Shown here piece after piece: positions 5,796 through 12,120 of a stretch of 12,120 nucleotides of DNA; position 1 is the stretch's first letter, and the number at the start of each line of letters is the position of its first letter. Source of the DNA: Deltaproteobacteria bacterium (GTDB taxonomy: Bacteria; Desulfobacterota; GWC2-55-46). The stretch spans positions 1 to 12,120 of the forward strand of contig JACRNN010000048.1 in NCBI GenBank assembly GCA_016234955.1, in the 5' to 3' direction. The translations under genes and the position numbers were made by a program. Below the pieces are notes generated by a model. It had not been told where the DNA came from, did no database searches, and worked only from the letters and a program-made list of their open reading frames with translations.

Positions 5796-6995
5796 ATGAA
5801 ACAGACGGCCTCGCCGGACAATTTAGTCAGCTTCGAGACCCGCGCTAACGAGGTCGAGTTCTCCGTCGTTATCCCATGCCTCAACGATGCCGAGACCCTG
5901 GCCGTATGCATTGACAAGGCGCGCTCTTTTTTTGAGTCCAACAACATATCCAGAGAGGTGATAGTCGCGGACAACGGCAGCACGGACGGCTCCCAGGCCA
6001 TTGCCAGGGCGCACGGGGCGCGGGTCGTAAACGTGGCGGCGAGGGGATACGGAGCGGCGCTTCTGGGAGGCATAAGGGCCGCGCGGGGCCGGTACGTGAT
6101 AATGGGGGACGCCGATGACAGCTATGATTTTTCGGAACTCGACCAGTTCATAAACAAGCTGCGCGAGGGCTACGACCTGGTCATGGGCAACCGGTTCAAG
6201 GGGGGGATAAAGCCGGGGACCATGCCTGCTCTGCAGAGGTACCTGGGCAACCCCGTACTGACACGCATAGGCCGCCTCTTCTTCCGCAGCCCGGTAGGAG
6301 ATTTCCACTGCGGCCTCCGTGGGTTAAAGAAACGCGCCATAGAGTCGCTGGACCTGCGCACCACTGGCATGGAGTTCGCCAGCGAGATGGTGGTCAAGGC
6401 CACGCTTCACAGGCTCAGCATAGCCGAGGTCCCTACGACGCTCTCTCCGGACGGCCGGAGCCGTCCGCCGCATCCGCGCACCTGGCGCGACGGCTGGCGC
6501 CACTTGAGGTTCCTTCTGATCTATAGCCCCCGGTGGCTCTTCCTCTATCCGGGGGCCGCCATGACGGCGCTCGGCCTGGCGGCGATGATATATCTCCTGC
6601 CTGAGCCGAGGACAATCGCGGGCGTCACCTTCGATATACACACCATGCTCTACGCCTCCATGTCCATCATACTGGGGATGCAGATAGTGGCGTTCGCCCT
6701 GTTTGCAAAGGTCTTCGCCATCGGAAATGGCCTGCTTCCCGAGAACGGGCGGATAGACGCGGCGTTGAGGCTTTTCAGCCTGGAGAACGGGCTGATCCTG
6801 GGCTTGGTGCTCTGCCTGTTTGGAGGGGCCGGCACCGTCATGGCCGTACTGGAATGGTCTTCGGCGTCGTTCGGCCCACTGTCGCCAAAGTCGATGATGA
6901 GGATAACGATACCGTCGCTGACGCTCTTTGTGGCCGGGGTACAGATAATGTTTTCCAGTTTCTTCCTGAGCATTCTTGGGATCAAGCGCAGATGA
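5796..6995 (+). CDS. Family 2 glycosyltransferase with four C-terminal membrane segments
   Basis: Membrane-anchored GT-A fold enzyme, probably transferring a sugar from a nucleotide-sugar donor to a polyprenyl/dolichyl-phosphate-type lipid carrier on the cytoplasmic face. The 399-residue protein has the GT2 start FSVVIPCLNDAETL (22-35), ADNGSTDGS (58-66), and the metal-binding MGDADDSYDF (103-112, DxD at 105-107), then MGNRFKGGI (130-138) and GDFHCGLRG (168-176), which is typical of the dolichyl-phosphate glucosyl/mannosyl synthase-like subfamily. Hydrophobic segments at about 248-268, 284-308, 333-353 and 373-396 follow, ending in a basic KRR. The acceptor and sugar cannot be read from the sequence. 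No other cell-envelope sugar genes are adjacent. The ATG at 5796 has only a weak purine stretch upstream (CGGAAC), so expression may be modest or the start may differ slightly. It converges on alaS. Confidence 0.88.
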   Translation: MKQTASPDNLVSFETRANEVEFSVVIPCLNDAETLAVCIDKARSFFESNNISREVIVADNGSTDGSQAIARAHGARVVNVAARGYGAALLGGIRAARGRYVIMGDADDSYDFSELDQFINKLREGYDLVMGNRFKGGIKPGTMPALQRYLGNPVLTRIGRLFFRSPVGDFHCGLRGLKKRAIESLDLRTTGMEFASEMVVKATLHRLSIAEVPTTLSPDGRSRPPHPRTWRDGWRHLRFLLIYSPRWLFLYPGAAMTALGLAAMIYLLPEPRTIAGVTFDIHTMLYASMSIILGMQIVAFALFAKVFAIGNGLLPENGRIDAALRLFSLENGLILGLVLCLFGGAGTVMAVLEWSSASFGPLSPKSMMRITIPSLTLFVAGVQIMFSSFFLSILGIKRR

Positions 6996-7082
6996 GCTTG
7001 TTCGGTCGGGTGCATAACAGGCTCGTATACGGCCGCCGCCTTGAAACCCCGTAGACCTCGGATCGGTCCCATGCTTAAGAGT

Positions 7083-7138
7083 GAACATGCATAGCGAGCG
7101 CATTCCCCTAAGCCCAAGCCACAGGGGCACGGCTTGGG
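7083..7138 (+). repeat. Dispersed palindromic repeat, copy 3
   Basis: The first 36 bases (7083-7118, starting GAACATGCAT) match the inverted copy at 3855-3890 at 33 positions. A hairpin follows: CCCAAGCC (7113-7120) pairs with GGCTTGGG (7131-7138) across ten bases. It lies in the gap between two convergent genes, 14 bases past the alaS stop, so the stem could mark a transcript end for either strand, although neither side has a T run. The rest of the gap, 6996-7082, shows nothing recognisable. Confidence 0.72.
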
Positions 7139-7151
7139 GGAGCGGCGCGGC

Positions 7152-9800
7152 TCAGGCCAACTCCTCTATCACCCTGCATGCCGCCTTGATTGCCTCGTCT
7201 ATCTTGCCGCCATCGGTCCCTCCGGCCTGCGCCAGATCTTCCTTGCCGCCGCCTCTGCCGCCGACTATAGGGGCGATGCGCTTTATTATCTCCCCGGCGC
7301 TTATCCTCTTGGCAAGGTCCCTTGTGACCGCGGCAAGGAGTACCGCCTTTCCGTCCTGCGTCGTCGCGGCGAGCACCACCACACCTGAGCCGAGCTTCAC
7401 CCTCAGCGCGTCGGCCATCTCCCTCAGTTCCTTCGGGTCCGCCACATCCGCCTTCGCGACGACGGCCTTTACGCCCTTTATGTCGCGCGCCTCTCCGGCG
7501 AGCCTGTCGGCCGCACCGGACTTGCCTTTGCCCTTGAGCCGCTCTATCTCCCTTTCAAGCTCCCTCTGATACTCGATGAGCTTTTTTACCTTCTCCGGGA
7601 CTTCTATCCTCGGGACCTTTAGCGCCTGGGCGCTCTCCCTCAACGCCGTATCGCCGCGGCGGGCTTCCTCTATGGCGCCTTCCCCGGTAACGGCCTCTAT
7701 CCTCCTTACGCCCGAGGCAACTGAGCTCTCGCCGGTTATCCTGAGGAGCCCCAGGTCCCCGGTCCTTACCGCGTGGGTCCCTCCGCATAGCTCCGTGCTC
7801 ACGCCGTCGATATGGACCATCCGGACGGTAGTCCCGTATTTTTCCCCGAAAAAAGCGAGGGCGCCCCTCTCGATAGCCTCCTGGTACGGGAGCACGTCCG
7901 TCTTTACCTCGATGTTTTCAAGTATTATCGAGTTTACCTCGTCTTCTATCTTTGTGATGGCCTCCGCGCTCAACGCCTCGAAGTGGTTGAAGTCGAACCT
8001 GAAGCCCTTCGGGGCGACAAGCGAGCCAGCCTGTCTCACGTGAGGGCCCAGGATCTTTCTGAGGACCGCATGGAGGATGTGGGTGGCCGTGTGGTTGCGC
8101 CGGGTGGCCTTCCTCCTGTCGAGGTCGGGTATGAGCTCGGCCCGGTCATCCGCCGACACGGAGCCTTCCGTCACCTCGCAGCGGTGCACGATGAGGTCGT
8201 TCAGGGGCCTCAACGTGTCCGTCACCCTTATGTTGAAGCCTGTGCCGACAATGGCCCCGGTGTCCCCGGCCTGTCCGCCTGACTCTCCGTAGAAAGGGGT
8301 CTCGGCGGTGATTATCTCGATGATATCGCCCTTGAACGCCGTATCAACGTTTGCCGAGTCCTTTATTATGCACAGCACCCTTGAAGAGGCCACCTCCATG
8401 TGGTAGCCGACGAACTCGGACTTGAGCCCCGACTGGGAGAGCCTTTTGTAGAGGTCTACGGCCCCTGCCTCGGCCTTTATACCCTTCCATGAGGCCCTGG
8501 CCTTGGTCTTCTGCTCGTCCATGTGCCTTGAGAAGCCCTCCTCGTCCACCGTGAAGCCCTCGGCATTGACGATTATGGAGGTGAGGTCCAGCGGGAACCC
8601 GAACGTGTCGTAGAGCTTGAAGGCCACGTCCCCCGGTATGACGGTCTGTTTACGCTCCTTAAGGAGCCTTGTTTCCTCGGCAAGCAGGCCCAACCCCCTC
8701 TCAAGTGTCTCAAGGAACCGCTCTTCCTCGCCCTTTGCGGCGCGCGAGACGATATCCCCGGCGCGCTCTATCTCCGGATATACGCCCCCCATAAGCTCGA
8801 TGACCCTGGCGCAGACCTCGAAGAGGAACGGCTCCTTCCTGCCCAGGAGCCTGCCGTGCCTTACGGCCCTTCTTATGATCCTCCGGAGCACGTACCCCCT
8901 GCCTTCGTTGGACGGCAACACGCCGTCGGTGATGAGGAACGTGATGGCCCTTGCGTGGTCGGCTATGGCCCTTATCGAGACGTCCAGGGGTTGGCCTCCG
9001 CCGGAGTATTTGACGGAGGTCAGCCCCTCGATAGCCTCTATTATCGGCATGAAGAGATCGCTGTCGTAATTGGTGTGCCTCAACTGCAGGACGGAGGTGA
9101 GCCTCTCAAGGCCCATACCCGTGTCTATGCAGGGTCTCGGCAGGGGGGTGAGGGAACCGGCGGCGTTCCTGTTGAACTGCATGAATACGAGGTTCCATAT
9201 CTCCAGGAACCTGTCGCAGTCGCACCCGACGGCGCAATCAGGCCTGCCGCAACCGACGCCGGGGCCCTGGTCGAATATTATCTCGGAGCATGGCCCGCAT
9301 GGCCCCACGTCCCCCATCGACCAGAAGTTGTCCTTTGCCCCCATCCGCACTATCCTCTTTTCGGATATCCCCGTCTCCCGAGTCCATATGATGGCGGCCT
9401 CGTCGTCGTCCTCGAATACCGTTACCCATAGCCTGTCCGCCGGGAGCTTTACCTCGTTTGTGAGGAAGTCCCAGGCGTACCTTATCGCGTCTTTTTTGAA
9501 GTAGTCCCCGAAGGAGAAGTTGCCGAGCATCTCGAAGAACGTATGGTGGCGGGAGGTGAAGCCGACGTTTTCAAGGTCGTTGTGTTTTCCCCCGGCCCTC
9601 ATGCACTTCTGGCACGATACCGCCCTGGTGTACTCGCGCGTCTCTTCGTTCAAGAATACGCCTTTGAACTGGACCATGCCGGCGTTCGTGAAAAGGAGCG
9701 TCGGGTCGCTCTTGGGCACGAGGCCGGATGAGGGGACATACGTGTGCCCTCTTTTCTTGAAGTAATCGATGAACCTCTGTCTTATCTCCGCGGATTTCAT
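7152..9800 (-). CDS. alaS: Alanyl-tRNA synthetase
   Basis: Cytosolic class II synthetase that charges tRNA-Ala and hydrolyses mischarged Ser- or Gly-tRNA-Ala. The 882-residue length is normal and all domains are present: catalytic core with FTNAGMVQFK (37-46), CMRAGGKHNDLENVG (66-80), FEMLGNFSFGDYFK (89-102) and the class II motif 3 region DTGMGLERL (226-234); a Cys-rich insertion GCGRPDCAVGCDCDRF (183-198) common in bacterial AlaRS; the editing domain with zinc ligands HTATH (570-574) and CGGTH (672-676); a short coiled-coil-like stretch (about 735-760); and the DHHA1/C-Ala domain with GGRGGGKEDLAQAGG (847-861). The ATG follows a weak purine-rich site (AAAGGTAACGGG). It lies 66 bases after recX, with a perfect palindrome in between, and probably shares a transcript with recX unless that palindrome stops it. 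The recX-alaS order is common in proteobacteria. Confidence 0.98.
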   Translation of the reverse strand: MKSAEIRQRFIDYFKKRGHTYVPSSGLVPKSDPTLLFTNAGMVQFKGVFLNEETREYTRAVSCQKCMRAGGKHNDLENVGFTSRHHTFFEMLGNFSFGDYFKKDAIRYAWDFLTNEVKLPADRLWVTVFEDDDEAAIIWTRETGISEKRIVRMGAKDNFWSMGDVGPCGPCSEIIFDQGPGVGCGRPDCAVGCDCDRFLEIWNLVFMQFNRNAAGSLTPLPRPCIDTGMGLERLTSVLQLRHTNYDSDLFMPIIEAIEGLTSVKYSGGGQPLDVSIRAIADHARAITFLITDGVLPSNEGRGYVLRRIIRRAVRHGRLLGRKEPFLFEVCARVIELMGGVYPEIERAGDIVSRAAKGEEERFLETLERGLGLLAEETRLLKERKQTVIPGDVAFKLYDTFGFPLDLTSIIVNAEGFTVDEEGFSRHMDEQKTKARASWKGIKAEAGAVDLYKRLSQSGLKSEFVGYHMEVASSRVLCIIKDSANVDTAFKGDIIEIITAETPFYGESGGQAGDTGAIVGTGFNIRVTDTLRPLNDLIVHRCEVTEGSVSADDRAELIPDLDRRKATRRNHTATHILHAVLRKILGPHVRQAGSLVAPKGFRFDFNHFEALSAEAITKIEDEVNSIILENIEVKTDVLPYQEAIERGALAFFGEKYGTTVRMVHIDGVSTELCGGTHAVRTGDLGLLRITGESSVASGVRRIEAVTGEGAIEEARRGDTALRESAQALKVPRIEVPEKVKKLIEYQRELEREIERLKGKGKSGAADRLAGEARDIKGVKAVVAKADVADPKELREMADALRVKLGSGVVVLAATTQDGKAVLLAAVTRDLAKRISAGEIIKRIAPIVGGRGGGKEDLAQAGGTDGGKIDEAIKAACRVIEELA

Positions 9801-9812
9801 AGTCCCGTTACC

Positions 9813-9860
9813 TTTGCGTTATGATACCCCCGTGGCTTCCAGGCCCGTGGGGGGTATCAT
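9813..9860 (-). repeat. Palindrome between recX and alaS, copy of the hairpin repeat
   Basis: ATGATACCCCC (9821-9831) pairs perfectly with GGGGGTATCAT (9850-9860), and GGC (9834-9836) with GCC (9843-9845) inside. Read on the plus strand, GCGTTATGATACCCC...TGGCT...GCCC..GGGG...ATCAT aligns with unit 2 of the array at 1755-1804 (GCGTTCTGATACCCC...TGGCT...GCCC). It fills the gap between the recX stop and the alaS start and would form a stable stem in the recX-alaS transcript. On the minus strand no strong T run follows, so it is not a standard terminator. Confidence 0.75.
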
Positions 9861-9866
9861 TATGCG

Positions 9867-10376
9867 TCAGCCTTCGGCCCCATCATGCTCCGGGCTTTCT
9901 TCCACGTCAAGCGCCTTGAATATCATGGCGTTGGAGAAGCCGCGCCCCTTCAGGAACCTGAAGGCCCGCTCAACAGCCTTCCTGTCCTTTCTGTCGACGG
10001 GCAGGGAGACCCCGTTCTTTTTGGCCCACTTCCTCAGGGCCGTACCCGCTGTCCGGGCCTCCACCGCGGCCCCTATCGCGCCCAGGGCGCGGTGTATGAT
10101 CTCTTCGCTTACGCCCTTGCCCTTGAGCTCGCACGCGATCTTTACGGGGCCCCAGTTCTTGTACCTTACCCTCGACCCGCATAGTCTCTCCGCGAACCTC
10201 CCGTCGTCGAGGTATCCGGCCTGTATGAGGGAGTTGACGGCGTTATCGACGTCCTTCGCCTCAAAGCCCCTGGAGCCGAGACGCTCCCTGACCTCGGCGA
10301 CGCTCCTGGGCCTTGAGGCGAGGAACCTCAGCGCCGCGGTGACGGCGTCGGGACGGCTCTCCTTTTTTGAAGGCAT
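9867..10376 (-). CDS. recX: Regulatory protein RecX
   Basis: Cytosolic modulator that binds RecA filaments and limits their extension and activity. The 169-residue protein has the RecX pattern of three-helix repeats: AALRFLASRPRSVAEVRERL (14-33), then GFEAKDVDNAVNSLIQAGYLDDGRFAE with the family signature LxxxGYLDDxxFA, then GPVKIACELKGKGVSEEIIHRAL, and a last repeat ERAFRFLKGRGFSNAMIFKAL (about 135-155). Length is normal. The ATG at 10376 has no clear Shine-Dalgarno sequence. It lies downstream of recA and pilT on the same strand, but a 254 bp gap with a possible terminator and a MITE-like palindrome separates it from pilT, so it may have its own promoter. Confidence 0.92.
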   Translation of the reverse strand: MPSKKESRPDAVTAALRFLASRPRSVAEVRERLGSRGFEAKDVDNAVNSLIQAGYLDDGRFAERLCGSRVRYKNWGPVKIACELKGKGVSEEIIHRALGAIGAAVEARTAGTALRKWAKKNGVSLPVDRKDRKAVERAFRFLKGRGFSNAMIFKALDVEESPEHDGAEG

Positions 10377-10439
10377 TGGAAGTCAACCCGGTCTATATCA
10401 GGATAACGGAAAAAACCTGTTGTCGTTATATCGAAACAA

Positions 10440-10580
10440 GGCTGCCTCTAAAAATCAGTTATTTTTTCCGAGGTCGAGGCAGGGGCGAAAATAAAAGCGG
10501 AGCATATATGCGAATATGTGAGCATTTTATTTTCGCCCCAACAAAGAGATGAGGAAAAAGAGCTATTTTTAGAGGTAGCC
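10440..10580. mobile_element. MITE-like palindromic element between pilT and recX
   Basis: A 141 bp nested palindrome. The ends, GGCTGCCTCTAAAAAT (10440-10455) and ATTTTTAGAGGTAGCC (10565-10580), are inverted repeats of 16 bases with one mismatch. Inside, GGGGCGAAAATAAAA (10482-10496) is a perfect inverted copy of 10525-10539, and ATAT blocks in the centre also pair. ACAA flanks both ends directly (10436-10439 and 10581-10584), as a 4 bp target duplication would. There is no transposase frame, so it would be non-autonomous, moved by an enzyme encoded elsewhere. The alternative is a structured RNA gene. Confidence 0.65.
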
Positions 10581-10584
10581 ACAA

Positions 10585-10624
10585 ATCGAAAGGCGGCGCC
10601 TTCCCGGGGTGGGGGCGCGCCGCC
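10585..10624 (-). terminator. Possible intrinsic terminator of pilT
   Basis: On the minus strand, just past the pilT stop, GGCGGCGC (10624-10617) pairs perfectly with GCGCCGCC (10599-10592), followed by a modest T-rich stretch reading TTTCGATTTGT. The 17-base loop is long and the T tract interrupted, so efficiency is uncertain. It would end the recA-pilT transcript before the palindromic element and recX. Confidence 0.45.
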
Positions 10625-10630
10625 CGCGCG

Positions 10631-11797
10631 TCAGAAGCGGTCGGCGTTGTCGCGCGGCGGTCCGGAGATGCCCTGGTCGTCCTCTTTCATGAAGTCCTTC
10701 CAGCCCATGTCGCTCGTCCCGGTTATGCCCTTTACCTTGAGGGCGAAGTCTGCCGGGTTGCTCGCCTGCTTCAACGCCTCGTCGTAGGAGATGAGGCCTG
10801 TGTTCAGGAGCGAGAGTATCGACTGGTCGAACGTCTGCATGCCGTACGAGGTAAAGCCCTTGGTTATGGCGTCGGTTATCTCTTTGGTCTTGTCCTTGTC
10901 CTCGATGCACTCCCGCACCCTCGATGTGGTCACCATCACCTCCACGGCCGGGACCCTGCCCCTGCCGTCCTTGGTCGGCATGAGCCTCTGGGAGATTATC
11001 GCCTTTATGACCCCAGCGAGCTGTATCCTTATCTGCTTCTGCTGGTAGGGCGGGAAGACCGATACTATCCTGTTTATGGTCTCCATCGCGTCTATCGTAT
11101 GGAGGGTGGACAGTACCAGGTGGCCCGTCTCCGCCGCGGTAAGGGCTATTTCGATTGTTTCCAGGTCCCTCATCTCCCCGACCATGATTATGTCCGGGTC
11201 CTGCCTGAGCGCTCCCCTCAGGGCCTCGGAGAACGAGTTCGAGTCGACCCCTATCTCCCTCTGGTTTATGATGCAGCGCTTGTCCCTGTGCAGGAACTCT
11301 ATCGGGTCCTCGACCGATATGACGTGGCCTGAGCGGGTGTTGTTTATCTGGTCGAGCATCGAGGCGAGGGTGGTGGACTTTCCGCTGCCGGTGACGCCCG
11401 TGACAAGCACAAGGCCCCTTACCTCTCCGGCGATGGTCTCGAGCACCTTAGGGAGGTTGAGTTCCTGAAACGTCTGTATCTTTATCGGTATTACCCTTAA
11501 GACGACCCCTACCGCGCCCCTCTGCTGGAAGATGTTGACCCTGAACCTTCCGAGCCCGGGCACGCTGTAGGCCATGTCCACCTGGTGGATTTTCCTGAAG
11601 GTCTCCTTCTGGGCGTCGTTCATCAACCTCATGGCGACCTTGGCCACCTCGTCAGGGGCGAGCCGCTCGTGGTTCTTAATGGGGATGAGTGTGCCGTTTA
11701 CGCGCAGTATCGGGGGCACCCCCGCCTTCATGTGGACGTCGGACGCCTTGGCCTTTACCGCGATATTCAGTATGGAGCTTATGTCTATGTCCGCCAT
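10631..11797 (-). CDS. pilT: Type IV pilus retraction ATPase PilT (PilT/PilU family)
   Basis: Cytosolic hexameric ATPase of the type II/IV secretion superfamily that drives pilus depolymerisation for twitching motility, adhesion or DNA uptake. The 388-residue protein has an N-terminal PAS-like region starting with ASDVHMKAGVPPILRVNG (18-35), Walker A GVTGSGKST (134-142), the Asp box ISVEDPIE (160-167), Walker B DIIMVGEMRD (202-211) and the His box HLVLSTLHTIDA (226-237). The RLMP segment at 271-274 fits PilT. The C-terminus is longer than the shortest PilT proteins, with an acidic tail, so PilU-like variants cannot be excluded. It starts 4 bases after the recA stop, and its ribosome binding site AGGAG lies inside the last codons of recA, so the two are co-transcribed and probably translationally coupled. 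No other pilus genes are in view. Confidence 0.94.
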   Translation of the reverse strand: MADIDISSILNIAVKAKASDVHMKAGVPPILRVNGTLIPIKNHERLAPDEVAKVAMRLMNDAQKETFRKIHQVDMAYSVPGLGRFRVNIFQQRGAVGVVLRVIPIKIQTFQELNLPKVLETIAGEVRGLVLVTGVTGSGKSTTLASMLDQINNTRSGHVISVEDPIEFLHRDKRCIINQREIGVDSNSFSEALRGALRQDPDIIMVGEMRDLETIEIALTAAETGHLVLSTLHTIDAMETINRIVSVFPPYQQKQIRIQLAGVIKAIISQRLMPTKDGRGRVPAVEVMVTTSRVRECIEDKDKTKEITDAITKGFTSYGMQTFDQSILSLLNTGLISYDEALKQASNPADFALKVKGITGTSDMGWKDFMKEDDQGISGPPRDNADRF

Positions 11798-11801
11798 GCC
11801 T

Positions 11802-12120
11802 TCACTCCTGTACCGTCTCTTTTGTCTTTATCCCGAAGTGGGCGAGCACCTTCTTCTCTATCTCTACGGCAATTTCCGGGTGTTCCTTTAGGAAGACCCT
11901 GGCCGCCTCCCTTCCCTGGCCCATGCGCTCCCCGTCGTATGAGAACCATGAGCCGCTTTTCTCGACGATATCGGCGTTGGAGCCGAGGTCGAGGAGGTCG
12001 CCCTCCCTGGATATCCCCTCGTTGAAGAGTATGTCGAACTCGGCGTCCTTGAAGGGCGGGGCGATCTTGTTCTTGACCACCTTTACCCTGATCCTGTTGC
12101 CTATGACGCTCTCTCCCTGC
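11802..12120 (-). CDS. recA: Recombinase RecA, C-terminal part (gene runs off the right edge)
   Basis: RecA forms ATP-dependent filaments on single-stranded DNA, performs strand exchange and triggers LexA self-cleavage. Only the last 105 codons are in the window, entering in frame at GESVIGNRIRVKVVKNKIAP, then PPFKDAEFDIL and EGISREGDLLDLG, which are diagnostic of the C-terminal part of the RecA core, followed by the C-terminal domain SGSWFSYDGERMGQGRE and the acidic tail ending ETVQE. ATPase motifs and the N-terminus lie beyond 12120. A GTG at 12080 encodes the valine of VVKNK and is not a start. The stop at 11802-11804 is followed after 4 bases by pilT. The promoter and any LexA site would be outside the window. 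Confidence 0.97.
   Translation of the reverse strand, partial: QGESVIGNRIRVKVVKNKIAPPFKDAEFDILFNEGISREGDLLDLGSNADIVEKSGSWFSYDGERMGQGREAARVFLKEHPEIAVEIEKKVLAHFGIKTKETVQE

Noticed and set aside
12078..12080. GTG at 12080 as the start of a small protein
   Set aside because: The frame stays open to the window edge and the upstream codons read as conserved RecA sequence (GNRIRVK), so this is an internal valine.

Overview
The window is GC-rich chromosomal DNA from a bacterium. Coding regions use AGG for arginine and ATA for isoleucine heavily. Together with the gene set (recA, pilT, recX and alaS together, a lipobox-bearing BamD, a CheA-like kinase with a P2-like linker, a short 'archaeal/Thermotoga-type' AhcY), this suggests a Gram-negative, Deltaproteobacteria/Desulfobacterota-like or Nitrospirota-like organism. 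The placement is inference from gene content and remembered synteny, not from a search.

Layout. Positions 1-167 hold a dispersed palindromic repeat and the 5' leader of ahcY. ahcY (168-1427, +) ends before a strong intrinsic terminator (1574-1607). The 700 bp gap that follows holds an imperfect tandem repeat, four copies of a ~50 bp hairpin repeat in two tandem pairs, and an AT-rich stretch that may carry a promoter. A CheA-like histidine kinase (2133-3788, +) follows; it has HPt, P2-like, dimerisation and ATPase domains but no CheW-like P5 domain, and its end lies next to a second copy of a dispersed repeat. Then come bamD (3989-4780, +) and a soluble TPR protein (4852-5562, +), probably co-transcribed. 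A small inverted-repeat element (5641-5712) precedes a family 2 glycosyltransferase with four C-terminal membrane segments (5796-6995, +). From 7152 to the right edge everything is on the minus strand, in the order recA (C-terminal part only), pilT, recX, alaS.

How the genes fit together. recA and pilT are almost contiguous (4 bp apart) and surely share a transcript. RecX is the RecA regulator, and recA-recX-alaS is a widespread order; pilT sits inside it. pilT and recX are separated by a possible terminator and a 141 bp MITE-like palindrome, and recX and alaS by a perfect 11 bp-stem palindrome related to the 50 bp repeats. The plus-strand genes form several short units (methyl-cycle salvage, signalling, outer-membrane assembly, glycan transfer) with no evident common pathway.

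I found no defence island, prophage, CRISPR array, tRNA or rRNA. The most unusual material is intergenic: at least four different repeat families with palindromic structure occupy nearly all sizeable gaps, and one of them borders a truncated-looking gene.
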